Source: Bdellovibrionota bacterium (GTDB lineage: Bacteria > Bdellovibrionota > UBA1018 > CAUJDS01). Taken from it: DNA of 64,000 nt. Each line of letters opens with the position of its first letter. Positions within the stretch are counted from its first letter, which is position 1. Under the pieces are notes generated by a model. That model worked only from the letters and a program-made list of their open reading frames with translations. It made no database searches and was not told the origin of the DNA. The DNA lies in contig CAUJDS010000060.1 of assembly GCA_963169695.1 (NCBI GenBank), forward strand, positions 128,780 to 192,779, in the 5' to 3' direction. Below are positions 1-8,929 of this stretch, piece by piece. Position numbers and translations under genes: made by a program.

Positions 1-1686
1 CAAGGTGGTGAGTTGCTCAGATCGTTCAACACTTTGAAACATCGCCACGATGAGCGAATAGGCTCCATCCGAGTTAGGCGTGACAGGGGGGAGATTGATG
101 AAGCCATAAATTCCCTTCATATTTCTGCGGTGCTCAGCAAAGTAAGCCGAAAACGCTGTGAAACCTGGGTAGTCCTTCAAGGTGTCTGGATTCTTGGGAT
201 CGAAAGCTAGATTGGCTGCGTGGCCAGTTGTATTGGCAACACCGTCCACCAGAAAATAAAGGCAAAGTGCTGCTCCGACAAAACGCAGCCGCACGGGATG
301 AAGGCCTTCTCGGAAGAGCCAGCTACGGCTTCCCTTATAGGGAAGTTTATCGAGCGTCTGTAACGCTTCTCTGGCCTTCACTACTTCTTGCTCAATTCGC
401 TGCAAGCTCTCAACATGGCCAGCAGCGCGTAGCGCATCTCCGTGTTTAGCGAGGGATTTTTGGAGGGTTTGGATAACTTCTTGGGGGCTTGGCGAAAATT
501 GGCCGATCTCCGCTATTTTGACTTCCAGGCGCTGGCTTAAGGCTTTGGCGACTTGAGGATCGAGAATATTAGGAGTGGACTTGCCAAGTTCCTCAATGAG
601 GCCCGTGATCCCAGTCTCTTGCGCGAGTTGCTGCAGGCGTGGCTCCAGCCATGTCGCGTTCTCAGGATTTGCGGCGAGGTAGGCTCTGCTTAATTCCTGA
701 AAACTCTCGTCTAAGGCTCGGGCCAGTCCTTTGTCTTGTAGGGCACGAAGGACTGCCGGATCTTTCGACAAAAGTGATCGTCGAATTTTCTGCAGCGACT
801 CCGCCATAACACCGTGAGTATCCATAAAAGCCGCAACGGCTTTGTATTCGTTTCGAAGGCCCGCATAACCTTGTATTCCGGCCGAATTCAATTGGGTTAT
901 GGCTTCATCTAGGTGGGGGCGAATTTTTTGGATGTTCTCTACGAGGTTGCCTCCCTTGGTATCGCGGAGGAGCTTCCACTGCCGGCGAGTTTCGAAGATT
1001 TTGCCGTAGCCAAAGGACTTGTTCTTCCAAACCTTCTTCAGTCCTTTGTAAGCGAGGTAGCCTTCAATGGCACCAATCCCCACTCCAGCGGCGTGTTCCG
1101 TCGTACTGAATTCGCTTTGTTTTTCGCCACGAGAAGCATGCTTATTGGCATTGAAGTCGGCCTCTTCGTAGCGAGAGAGGAGGGCGTTGTAGAGGAGGAG
1201 GTTCTTGAGGTGCTCCATTTCAGAGGCGAGCTTTTCTTTTTGTTCGGTCTCAGTTGCATTCATCCATTGGAGGCGAAGGTCTTCGAGGAGCGCGACATTT
1301 TCCTTTTCCCAAACTTTTCGAAGTGCGGTCCAATAAGCTACACGCGCTTCAAAGAGTTTGGACTGCGCAGAATAGATCCAGAAATCTTTCGGACTGAAGG
1401 TTGCACTCAGAAAATCACCGAGCAAGTCGCTTGAACCGATTGGTCTCACGTCCTTCTGGTCAGCTCGTTTTATTTCGTCCTGATAAATCAGAAACGCGGT
1501 TCGAAGCTGGGAGGATCGTGTCTCGAGTTGGGTGGCAAGGCGGTCGCCTGCGCGTTCGGTACCTTGGGTGAGGAGGAGTTCGAAGAGACGGTGGTCTTCG
1601 AGGCTCGCCGTTTGGGCGAAGGCTCCAGAAGCAGAGATCAAAAGAGCAAGGGATGCAAAGAGCCGCGTCGTTTGTGTGTAAATCAT
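1..1686 (-). CDS. Large exported protein of unknown function (C-terminus beyond window)
   Basis: An open frame runs without a stop from an ATG at 1686 down to the left edge (562 codons), so the gene is truncated by the window. The first 25 residues form a classical signal peptide ending in SGAFAQ, so the product is exported. The mature part is mostly helical and charged, with a short hydrophobic Gly-rich segment around residue 200 (GVGIGAIEGYLAY) and a second hydrophobic stretch near residue 490. I recognise no family. It is divergent from the next large exported protein, with about 280 bases between them. Several other big exported helical proteins occur in this window and this may be one of the same general class. 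Existence of the gene is firm; function is unknown. Confidence 0.85.
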   Translation of the reverse strand, partial: MIYTQTTRLFASLALLISASGAFAQTASLEDHRLFELLLTQGTERAGDRLATQLETRSSQLRTAFLIYQDEIKRADQKDVRPIGSSDLLGDFLSATFSPKDFWIYSAQSKLFEARVAYWTALRKVWEKENVALLEDLRLQWMNATETEQKEKLASEMEHLKNLLLYNALLSRYEEADFNANKHASRGEKQSEFSTTEHAAGVGIGAIEGYLAYKGLKKVWKNKSFGYGKIFETRRQWKLLRDTKGGNLVENIQKIRPHLDEAITQLNSAGIQGYAGLRNEYKAVAAFMDTHGVMAESLQKIRRSLLSKDPAVLRALQDKGLARALDESFQELSRAYLAANPENATWLEPRLQQLAQETGITGLIEELGKSTPNILDPQVAKALSQRLEVKIAEIGQFSPSPQEVIQTLQKSLAKHGDALRAAGHVESLQRIEQEVVKAREALQTLDKLPYKGSRSWLFREGLHPVRLRFVGAALCLYFLVDGVANTTGHAANLAFDPKNPDTLKDYPGFTAFSAYFAEHRRNMKGIYGFINLPPVTPNSDGAYSLIVAMFQSVERSEQLTTL

Positions 1687-1969
1687 ACAAAAAAACTCCA
1701 CTATATTTAACATTACGCGTTGAATTTTTCAAGCCTTGTGAGCGAAACTGTGACTAACTTTCTTGCATGAAGCATGGGTGTGCGGTCCATTAAAAATGAA
1801 TTAAATATTAGGTATTTAAACGCGCCCTAGCCTGGAGGAGTTGCCAATATTACATAATATTAGTTTAGCGGCTGTTAATACTATACAAAAGCACTCAACT
1901 ACATTAGAATGCCGAGGCTCGTGGTTTTTTAACACCAGTAATAGAAAGGCTTCAGGTAAGAGGAAGGTC

Positions 1970-4900
1970 GTGCGTACGCAGAATATCCTGACCGCATTCA
2001 TCTTAGGATCATTTTTTGCGCTGCTGGCTGGACGGCAGGCGTGGTCCCAAGACTGGGACAAGCTCGATCGTCATGCCTTGGAAGTGGAGTACGAGAAGTC
2101 CGCTTCGCAAGGAGACTTGGGAGCTACCTTAGGTACCTGGGGGTTCTACCTTGATCGCGCGGGATCGTCTCTAGCTTCGGATGCTTATGAGCGGCTTCTT
2201 TTTCATCCCTCTTCTGCGGTTCATTCAGGACATCGAAGTTCTGCGCTTAGTTATTTCGCCAAGAAACACGATGCGCGCGTTCTCCGTCGCTACCTGCAAG
2301 CTCAAGACGGTATTGCCAGTGATTCGTATCGCAAGACTGATGCGGTTGAAGCCAATGGCCGAGACGCGAGTCCGGAGTACACCCAAATTTTGCGCGAGCT
2401 CTCTGACCACGAAACCTACCCTTTTCTCTTGGAGAAGGTCCTCACTCAAATGGTAGATCGCGGTTTGGGGAGTGAGGCTTACCCCAAGCTCAATGAGTTA
2501 CTCCTCAATCAGACGGCGGGCCTGGATTCCATGCGCTCCTATGTGGTGATGCAACACTATCCACACCTCTCTTCGGCAGCCCTTGGATCGGTATTGAAAG
2601 AAGACTTGGCACCGACCGCAGACATGCAATGGTACGATCTCTTTGCAGTCAAAGCCAAAATTGCCGAACAGATTATTCGACAGGGTGGTCGCTCGGATCT
2701 GGTGGAAGCGTTGCTGGATTCCGTGAGGAAACTTCAATTCTGGCCCATTGTCCCTGATACTTTTTCTGTCCAGGGCAAGAATGTTTGGGTTCATTTGATC
2801 CGAGCCTTGGCTTTGAGTCTTGCAAAAGTTCAGCCCGGCGATGTTGCACCGACAATCCTTCAGAATGCAGGGACATTGCTTGGAACGCGACTCACCGAAT
2901 TTTTCTCAGCCTTGGGCGAAGCCGGTCTGGATTCTGCATGGGTGCGCGGATCTGCTGGTACGTTGGCGATGGAATCTAGTCAGGACGTGTTGAACGGTGT
3001 GATGGTTTCTTCCAATGCAAAGAGCGTCATTATCCGCCAATTGGGCGAATCGGTGGCGCTAGTCCCTTACCTGGATGAGCGATTGCTTTGGGCTCTTATG
3101 AATCAGGGCCTTTTTCATCATCCCAAGCGGATCATGAATGCTGGGTATTGTGACCTCAAAGGTTGTGACGAAGGTTTAGGCGCGGCACCGCAAATCTCGA
3201 GACAGACCTTCAAAGAATGGATACAGCCGCTGCGTTGCTATCGCGACCCTGACGTAGAAAATCTCACGCAGGTCTTTTTGAAAACGGGAGTACGAAAGGA
3301 ACAAGTCCTTGGCGTGCTGGAGGTCGTTCTTAGAACCCAGACTGCTATCTGTCTTGGGGAGCCCACTCGAGAATCCATTGCTGAATTTCTTTTGGCAATG
3401 AAGGTGGTGCCCGTTTCTAGCGTCCCAGGCTCGAAGGTCCCGTCGATTCCCACGCTTGAAGATGCCTATTCAATGATGGGCGATTATTTTGCGGTTAAGG
3501 AAGATGTCACGGTTGAAGACGTACCCAATGGGAGGATCTTTGGTGGAGGTGGGGAAGGCATTCCTTTTCCAAGGTTCGCTGCCAATTTTGCAGATCACTA
3601 CGAATCGCGAACGATGGAGCACGGAAAATGGGGCGGTTATCTTCCGATTACCCGAATTAAAAAAGCCGTTCTAAGAGCCAACGATCTCCGCGGACCTGCG
3701 CGTCTGCTGATTGCTTTGCAACGTCGTGCCGTGGATACCATGGCGCAAGCAAGTCGAGCCTATATGGAATTGGGACTTTTGACGGCATCCGACCTTGAAA
3801 AGCTTCGGATTGAAGATCGGTCCTTGCCGGAGCCTTGTGCGGACGATACCGCGTTGGATGCTCTTCGCTTCTATTCGGTCACAAGTAGTGATGCTGTCTC
3901 CAACTGCGTGGTGGCTTCGTCTATACAAGACTATGAGGCTACTCGTGCCTTTGAGACTCAGAATGTGGAGGCGAAGCGTGATTTTGCGAAGGTTCTTCAA
4001 CAGGAGATCTTCACGAAGCTTGTTCGCCATTATCAAAGGTGGCTTGAGCCTTTGGCGTTAAGCGATCGTGGTCAGAAGTGGCAGAAAGTGGCTCAGTATG
4101 GCGCGCTGGCTGCGGGGGTAGCTCGAGAGACATGGAGTGCCTCGGTTGAAAAGGTACCATTGATTTTGGAAGACTTGCGTTCGCTGGACCTTTTTGGAGA
4201 CGCTGAAGCAGGATCGGAGCAAACTCGCCGAGTGTGGGACCTCATTGCATCTTCGTATTTTAGAAAGGCGGGACAAAGCCTTTCGGGCGACGAGTTAGTC
4301 CAATCAATTGTTCAAGAAGCAAGTCCGGCACTTCAGCCCATTCTCCACGATAGGCTTGTCGAAAAACTTACGCTCTTACGAGAAGGAATCGTCACTCGAC
4401 TGGAGGCCAACCAACTCAATCAAATCATGGAGCGCGAAGGAGACAATGATTCGCTTCTTCTGCAAATGAGTGACTCCTTAGAAGATCAGGCACTGCAAGG
4501 TCAGGTCGGAACCATGCGCTCGATCCGAATGAATTACCTTCTCCACAAAGCCGAGACAGAATTTGGACAGAGTTTGATTTTGAGCGCGGGTGAAATGGTA
4601 TTGCTTACCGCGGTCACAGCGGGAGTAGGTACGCTAGTCAAAGGAAGTCTCTGGATTGCAGGTGCTGCAGATGGAGCCGCTGCGGTGGCTCGAGTGGGGC
4701 GAGTTGCAAGGGCATTGCAATTTGCCCAACGGTTTCGGGCATCGGTAGGTTCAGCATGGGCGGGACTTGAGTCTTCAACAATCCTGCAAGGAGCCGAGTT
4801 GGTACCGACCGCACTGCGAACCACCCTGAAATTGGCAAGTGGCACGGCTCGATTTGGCGGGCGTCTCCTAGTTCACGGAGTGGGAAGATCAGGGTTGATT

Positions 4901-5680
4901 GCGGGATCTGGAGTCTTCACTTTTTTTGCTAATGAACGATCCAATCTCGAAAGGATGCAATCCGAGGCTGCCGTTCGATACGAGGCTCCGATTTGGGCGG
5001 AACGCGAAGCAATCTGGAATCGACTTTGGCAGCACCACTCTTCTGGATCTAAGGAACCTCAGCGATTTTGGATCACTCCCGCGCAGCGATGGGAGTTAGA
5101 TACTAGCATCGATTCAGCCATCAATGCTCAGTGGGCATTGACGGCAGCGACGTGCTTTCTGCCTTTTGATTTGAAATTACTAAGTACTGCAGGATTAACT
5201 GCTTCATCGGCTGGAGCCGCCATTTTGCGAACACCGCTTTGGATTCGAGATTTTGGATTGCCGATGGGCTTGCGTATGGGATTTCGATCTATGCTCCCAG
5301 CCGCATTAGAGATGCAAGGCTTTCGAGGCTTTGCTATAGCCGAAAATCTTCTCTACACCACTTCGGCAGGAGCGAGTGTCTTTGGAATCCCGGGTACCGC
5401 TTTCCCTGGAATTGCAGGAAGCGTTCAGGCCAAAGTCGAACAATTGGAACAAGACCTCGCGCGAGGCGCAGTGTCTCGGTATTCTTTGCAGGGCGGATTA
5501 TTGGTGGCGCTTGCCGAGGCAAGGCAACTGGGACTTACCCTCGAGCAGCTTCTTATTGCAAAAAGTCAGGGAGAAAAGCAGCTTCAGGCAATTACGGCAT
5601 TACAGCTTGAGAAATTGAAATTACTTCTGGGTGCTACTGCTAAAAATATCGCAATACTCGAAAGCCAGCGTCAGAAATAA
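1970..5680 (+). CDS. Large exported protein of unknown function, 1236 aa
   Basis: The frame is open from 1841, but a TTG there abuts its GGAGGAG. A GTG at 1970, preceded by an AAGAGGAAGG ribosome-binding site, gives a textbook signal peptide (MRTQNILTAFILG through AWSQ), so I choose it. The long N-terminal part (to about residue 850) is helical and could be repeat-rich. From about residue 870 there are several hydrophobic Gly/Ala-rich stretches (VLLTAVTAGVGTLVKG and others), suggesting membrane insertion or a buried hydrophobic domain. The C-terminus is Gln/Leu-rich and probably coiled-coil. No known domain is recognised. It converges with the next gene, overlapping it by ten bases. Existence is certain; start and function are uncertain. 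Confidence 0.85.
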   Translation: MRTQNILTAFILGSFFALLAGRQAWSQDWDKLDRHALEVEYEKSASQGDLGATLGTWGFYLDRAGSSLASDAYERLLFHPSSAVHSGHRSSALSYFAKKHDARVLRRYLQAQDGIASDSYRKTDAVEANGRDASPEYTQILRELSDHETYPFLLEKVLTQMVDRGLGSEAYPKLNELLLNQTAGLDSMRSYVVMQHYPHLSSAALGSVLKEDLAPTADMQWYDLFAVKAKIAEQIIRQGGRSDLVEALLDSVRKLQFWPIVPDTFSVQGKNVWVHLIRALALSLAKVQPGDVAPTILQNAGTLLGTRLTEFFSALGEAGLDSAWVRGSAGTLAMESSQDVLNGVMVSSNAKSVIIRQLGESVALVPYLDERLLWALMNQGLFHHPKRIMNAGYCDLKGCDEGLGAAPQISRQTFKEWIQPLRCYRDPDVENLTQVFLKTGVRKEQVLGVLEVVLRTQTAICLGEPTRESIAEFLLAMKVVPVSSVPGSKVPSIPTLEDAYSMMGDYFAVKEDVTVEDVPNGRIFGGGGEGIPFPRFAANFADHYESRTMEHGKWGGYLPITRIKKAVLRANDLRGPARLLIALQRRAVDTMAQASRAYMELGLLTASDLEKLRIEDRSLPEPCADDTALDALRFYSVTSSDAVSNCVVASSIQDYEATRAFETQNVEAKRDFAKVLQQEIFTKLVRHYQRWLEPLALSDRGQKWQKVAQYGALAAGVARETWSASVEKVPLILEDLRSLDLFGDAEAGSEQTRRVWDLIASSYFRKAGQSLSGDELVQSIVQEASPALQPILHDRLVEKLTLLREGIVTRLEANQLNQIMEREGDNDSLLLQMSDSLEDQALQGQVGTMRSIRMNYLLHKAETEFGQSLILSAGEMVLLTAVTAGVGTLVKGSLWIAGAADGAAAVARVGRVARALQFAQRFRASVGSAWAGLESSTILQGAELVPTALRTTLKLASGTARFGGRLLVHGVGRSGLIAGSGVFTFFANERSNLERMQSEAAVRYEAPIWAEREAIWNRLWQHHSSGSKEPQRFWITPAQRWELDTSIDSAINAQWALTAATCFLPFDLKLLSTAGLTASSAGAAILRTPLWIRDFGLPMGLRMGFRSMLPAALEMQGFRGFAIAENLLYTTSAGASVFGIPGTAFPGIAGSVQAKVEQLEQDLARGAVSRYSLQGGLLVALAEARQLGLTLEQLLIAKSQGEKQLQAITALQLEKLKLLLGATAKNIAILESQRQK

Positions 5681-6369
5681 AGTTTAGCACCTAAGCCAAA
5701 ACCCGTATCGCTGGATCCCATTGCGCCTGCCATTCTACTGTGGCTGTAGTATTTTCCGAATATTCGAAAGAATTGATATTCCAGAAAAGCGCCACCTTCC
5801 CACTCGGATCCAGAGTATTCCAGCCCCGAAGCATTGGGAGTGGAAGCAAGAATCTTCATCCAGCTGCCGTCTATTCCAAAAGCCTTCGCCAAATAGATTG
5901 AAAGGCTGACTCCAGCCAAAGGATTTCGATATCCAACCGTACCCTGTTTGGTTCGGAGGCCACCATGAAGTGTGATGTTGGTGGATTGGTCATGGTAACC
6001 AAATACGCGCAGTCGAAAAACTCCTTGCCAGTAATCATCCGGAGCTTTGGTTTGACCTTTGACTTCAAGGCCGAAGATGGAGTTGTAGGCGATGATGGAG
6101 AGATCTCCTCCTGTGTATTTTGAACCAGGAGTTTGGCTTCCATTGAGGAAAGTGCTGCTGACAATAAATTCGTAGGGACTGGGTGAATGCAAGGCGAGCC
6201 AAAGGTCCATCAAGCGCATCTTATTCTTGGTCTCTAACCACTCAGCAAGGGTCCAGCGTGTTTTGACTTTCTCTTCCTGTTTCTTGACGACAAAGGTGAA
6301 GACCTCGTCCGCCTGTGAAGAGGTACCCAAGGACAAAAAAACCATCAATGCGATTAGGACTGCTTTCAT
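5671..6369 (-). CDS. Exported outer-membrane barrel-like protein, 232 aa
   Basis: The N-terminus is a signal peptide (MKAVLIALMVFLSLG, cleavage after SSQA). The rest alternates polar and aromatic residues in short strands (FEWEGGAFLEY-like patterns near the C-terminus) and ends in Phe (GLGAKLYF), as outer-membrane beta-barrel proteins do. It has a good GGGGGG ribosome-binding site just before ATG 6369. The 3' end overlaps the convergent 1236-residue exported gene by ten bases. The upstream gene diverges after only about 35 bases, so the two promoters must overlap. Family not recognised; the barrel call is inferred from pattern and the terminal aromatic. Confidence 0.75.
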   Translation of the reverse strand: MKAVLIALMVFLSLGTSSQADEVFTFVVKKQEEKVKTRWTLAEWLETKNKMRLMDLWLALHSPSPYEFIVSSTFLNGSQTPGSKYTGGDLSIIAYNSIFGLEVKGQTKAPDDYWQGVFRLRVFGYHDQSTNITLHGGLRTKQGTVGYRNPLAGVSLSIYLAKAFGIDGSWMKILASTPNASGLEYSGSEWEGGAFLEYQFFRIFGKYYSHSRMAGAMGSSDTGFGLGAKLYF

Positions 6370-6403
6370 TACGATCCCCCCGGAGGTGAGGTTTTATGAT
6401 AAC

Positions 6404-6850
6404 GTGAGTTTCATGCGAGAGCAGCTAGAATCCACTCCTTTTCAGTTTGAGGTTCAACCCCATAAGCAGTGGGAGTTTGAAATGACGCTCGTGATGCGAG
6501 ATGGGCTCGATGCGCGTTGGTTGGAGTTTGTGCGAGGAATGACACCTGGCCGTGACCACTGGCTCAGGCTCCCACCTTATCCAATGGCAGACGGAGCTCA
6601 CCATTGGGCGATGGTTTGGAAAATTCGAACGGGAGAGAGTCGCTTGCTCCTTGCTCACCCAGAACAGCGAGAGTGGGTCCTCACTGTGGCGTTGACTGAA
6701 AAGGATTGGCGCACGCTGCAAGAACGAATTTTGGAGAAAAAAAACTTGGAATTTCGAGAGCTTTTTTCGGTTCGGGCACCGAGTAATGCTCATATTAAGT
6801 TGAATTTCGAAGACGGGTCTTCCGACCCAAAGCATCAAGAGAACAACTAA
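6404..6850 (+). CDS. Hypothetical cytoplasmic protein, about 148 aa
   Basis: No family recognised. The frame is open further upstream into the antisense of the barrel gene, so the start is chosen near the GGAGGTGAGG at 6382-6391: GTG 6404 fits its spacing, ATG 6413 is the alternative. The product is rich in Trp and charged residues, with no signal peptide or membrane segment (motifs such as WRTLQERILEKKNLEFREL). It may be a PilZ-like or other small beta-rich domain, but I cannot show this. It ends 16 bases before the following exported protein and is probably co-transcribed with it. Confidence 0.6.
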   Translation: MSFMREQLESTPFQFEVQPHKQWEFEMTLVMRDGLDARWLEFVRGMTPGRDHWLRLPPYPMADGAHHWAMVWKIRTGESRLLLAHPEQREWVLTVALTEKDWRTLQERILEKKNLEFRELFSVRAPSNAHIKLNFEDGSSDPKHQENN

Positions 6851-6866
6851 GAAGACGAGGAAGGCA

Positions 6867-8279
6867 ATGGACCAGCTTCGAATCGTCATTGGATTTATCA
6901 TCTTATCGGCTTTTCCGGCAGAAAGTTTCGCAGGCAGAGACGAGCTCAGAACTTGTATTCAACTAGCACTTGGGGGCGGAAGAGAGTCTACGCGGGGCCC
7001 TGCGAGGCGAGTATCTCAAATGCTCAAGTCCCTTCCAAAAATACGAATTGCTTTGAGCAATTCAAGTGGAATGGGACACGTGGCAGCAGGTTTGGCGATT
7101 GTAGAGAACCTCAAGGACCTCGGGTATGCCGGAACCATTGAAGTGGTCTATCATTCTAAGGATGGTGAGGTATTTGGAAAAATTGAATCTAAGATACGAA
7201 GCCTCTCCCCCCATTACTGGAAGGGCACAGATCCAAAATTAAAGTGGATCGATCTCTCCAATGGAAATGAATTGGATGAGACACCCTTGACCTTATTGGG
7301 AGGGGTCGATTCGGAATTGAGAAGCTTTGGAAATGGAATCTACCTTCCTGGGTTTTTTGACAAGGAAGGAGAGACAGCCTCGGATCGTTCCATGAACCTA
7401 CATACGAGTATCGCACTGGTGCTTCAGCCATTTCTTTGGAAAAATCCAGTCACGGTAGTGAGTAAAGAAAGTGGTCGTCGAGTTTATCCAGCACTTGTTG
7501 CCGAACGTTTGCGAACTCGGCCTACGATGACGCCCTCTACACTCTTGACGAAAATTCCAGAGAATCTTCAAAGTGCCCTTCGAGAAAGAGATCGCTGGAA
7601 GCTTGGGTACCTGTATGGGGTTCACGGTTTTGACGTACCCAAAGAAGCGGCGACAGTTTTGGCAAAGTGGGTTGAAGCTTTGTTTCGTCGTCAGGCTTTG
7701 GACCCGGACCCTAAGCCCATTCTTTTGATTAGCGTCAATCCCTTGGAAGACCTGCTCAAGGAAACTCCCTTGAAGGCTTCGATTCAGAAAGGTCTCGTCA
7801 TTGCTGACACCCGGAGCGGCGTTCTTCCGCAGGTAAAGGCGCGGGGTGTTTTAGTTTATTCATTGGGTCAGGTTGATCGAGATGTCACTGAGGCATTGAT
7901 GGTTGAAAGCGACCTCCCCGTCCTTATTGAGGGGGTGAACAGTCTGAATCAGGCTGCTGAGCTAGCGAAGCCCTTTCTGCTCACAACTGGAACCAGCACG
8001 GATATTTCTAAGTACTTCGATGCGTATCTCAAGGGCAGGACGAAACTAGAGCCTGGTATGCCAAGGCGTTACGACTTTCATAGCCTGGACGTTGGCTACC
8101 TCACGATAGCTGAAATAGAAGAGCTTTTGTCTGATTTCGAGAATCCAAACTCCCTGTGGAGCCAGCGGATACGCGAGGCGGCGATGAATTTTCGAATGTC
8201 CGATCGCGTAGTGAAGGGACTTAACCTTGTGGCAGACGAGGTCTTATCTCAATTGCCATCAAAGCCGCCGCACCCTTGA
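6867..8279 (+). CDS. Exported glycosyltransferase-like protein, 470 aa
   Basis: ATG 6867 follows a strong GAGGAAGG site. Residues 1-22 are a signal peptide ending in AESFAG. Around residue 65 is a Rossmann-like opening strand and Gly-rich turn (IALSNSSGMGHVAAGLAIVE) and near residue 350 a second (LPVLIEGVNSLNQAAELAKP), the spacing expected for the two Rossmann halves of a GT-B fold that would bind a nucleotide sugar. This is structural inference, not a family match. A GT-B enzyme with a cleavable signal peptide is unusual, because nucleotide sugars are cytoplasmic; in a predator the protein might act inside another cell. The upstream hypothetical gene is probably in the same transcript. Confidence 0.7.
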   Translation: MDQLRIVIGFIILSAFPAESFAGRDELRTCIQLALGGGRESTRGPARRVSQMLKSLPKIRIALSNSSGMGHVAAGLAIVENLKDLGYAGTIEVVYHSKDGEVFGKIESKIRSLSPHYWKGTDPKLKWIDLSNGNELDETPLTLLGGVDSELRSFGNGIYLPGFFDKEGETASDRSMNLHTSIALVLQPFLWKNPVTVVSKESGRRVYPALVAERLRTRPTMTPSTLLTKIPENLQSALRERDRWKLGYLYGVHGFDVPKEAATVLAKWVEALFRRQALDPDPKPILLISVNPLEDLLKETPLKASIQKGLVIADTRSGVLPQVKARGVLVYSLGQVDRDVTEALMVESDLPVLIEGVNSLNQAAELAKPFLLTTGTSTDISKYFDAYLKGRTKLEPGMPRRYDFHSLDVGYLTIAEIEELLSDFENPNSLWSQRIREAAMNFRMSDRVVKGLNLVADEVLSQLPSKPPHP

Positions 8280-8293
8280 CAGTTGATGGATCC

Positions 8294-8317
8294 ACATATA
8301 AGCATTCGTTTATATGT
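8294..8317. promoter_or_regulatory. Candidate ArsR operator: perfect 8-bp inverted repeat
   Basis: Arms ACATATAA (8294-8301) and TTATATGT (8310-8317) are perfect reverse complements separated by 8 bases. AT-rich imperfect dyads of this size are typical operators of the ArsR/SmtB family. The dyad overlaps the first codon of the arsR-like frame, so the gene is either transcribed leaderless or starts at a later codon. Autoregulation of the arsR-feoAB unit is inferred. Confidence 0.6.
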
Positions 8318-8679
8318 TTTATGCCTCAGACCAGGTACTAGGGAAACGGGTTCAGAAGCGGTTAGAAACCGACCATTTGTCAAAGAAGCGATTCTTTCTT
8401 TTAGCCGAGACTTTTCAGGCATTAGGGGATTCCTCTCGAATTCAGATTGTCTGGGCGCTTTCGCATGGTGAGCTTTCGGTAGGAACCTTGGCAGAGATCC
8501 TAGAAATGAGTCAGCCGGCGGTCAGTCACCATTTACGCACGTTGCGAAATTTGCGACTGGTCCGGGTTCGGCGAGAGGGTCGCGCGTCGTTCTATGCCTT
8601 GGACGATATTCATATTGAACATCTCTTGGGCGAGGGGCTTGAGCATGTCAAGGACCTGATGGATCGAGGAATGGGATAG
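8314..8679 (+). CDS. ArsR/SmtB-family metal-sensing repressor with alpha5 zinc-type site
   Basis: A winged-helix repressor of 121 residues: helix-turn-helix TLAEILEMSQPAVSHHLRTL (about 58-77) and wing VRVRREGRASFYAL. The C-terminal helix carries D98, H100, H111 and D114, that is D-x-H-x10-H-x2-D, matching the alpha5 metal site known from SmtB and CzrA (zinc or cobalt sensors). The alpha3N cysteines of the cadmium/lead type are absent (ELSVG where CadC has ELCVC). It is followed after one base by feoA, so it most likely controls the feo operon. ATG 8314 lies inside the operator and has no ribosome-binding site; a downstream start such as TTG 8377 would still keep the DNA-binding core. Family is sure, exact metal is inferred. 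Confidence 0.85.
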   Translation: MFYASDQVLGKRVQKRLETDHLSKKRFFLLAETFQALGDSSRIQIVWALSHGELSVGTLAEILEMSQPAVSHHLRTLRNLRLVRVRREGRASFYALDDIHIEHLLGEGLEHVKDLMDRGMG

Positions 8680-8680
8680 T

Positions 8681-8929
8681 ATGACGATGCGATTGAATGA
8701 GTTGCTTAAGGGCGGGCGTGGAAGAGTCATAGGTCATGCCGACGAGAGTGTTCTTTCTCAACGATTGCTTGAGATGGGATTTATTTATGGGACCAAGGTG
8801 GAAGTGTTACATGAGGGGCCCTTTGGAAAAGATCCAATGGCAGTAAGGGTACGAGGATCCGTTGTTGCCATTCGGCGTGACGAAGCAAAAATGATTGAAA
8901 TCGAAATAGAAGGAAAGTCGAATCGATGA
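8681..8929 (+). CDS. feoA: FeoA, ferrous iron transport accessory protein
   Basis: 82 residues with the FeoA SH3-like fold signature: MRLNELLKGGRGRVIG, then LSQRLLEMGFIYGTKVEVL, then MAVRVRGSVVAIRRDEAKMI. FeoA proteins are small cytoplasmic partners of the FeoB permease and are thought to modulate its transport or GTPase activity. The gene starts right after arsR and its last four bases overlap feoB (ATGA), so the three are one translational unit. Confidence 0.93.
   Translation: MTMRLNELLKGGRGRVIGHADESVLSQRLLEMGFIYGTKVEVLHEGPFGKDPMAVRVRGSVVAIRRDEAKMIEIEIEGKSNR

Noticed and set aside
913-1434. 173-residue rightward frame
   Set aside because: It is antisense to a longer leftward frame with a signal peptide that is open from 1686 to the window edge.
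6425-6901. 158-residue leftward frame with a hydrophobic N-terminus
   Set aside because: It is antisense to two rightward genes with proper ribosome-binding sites, and has none itself.
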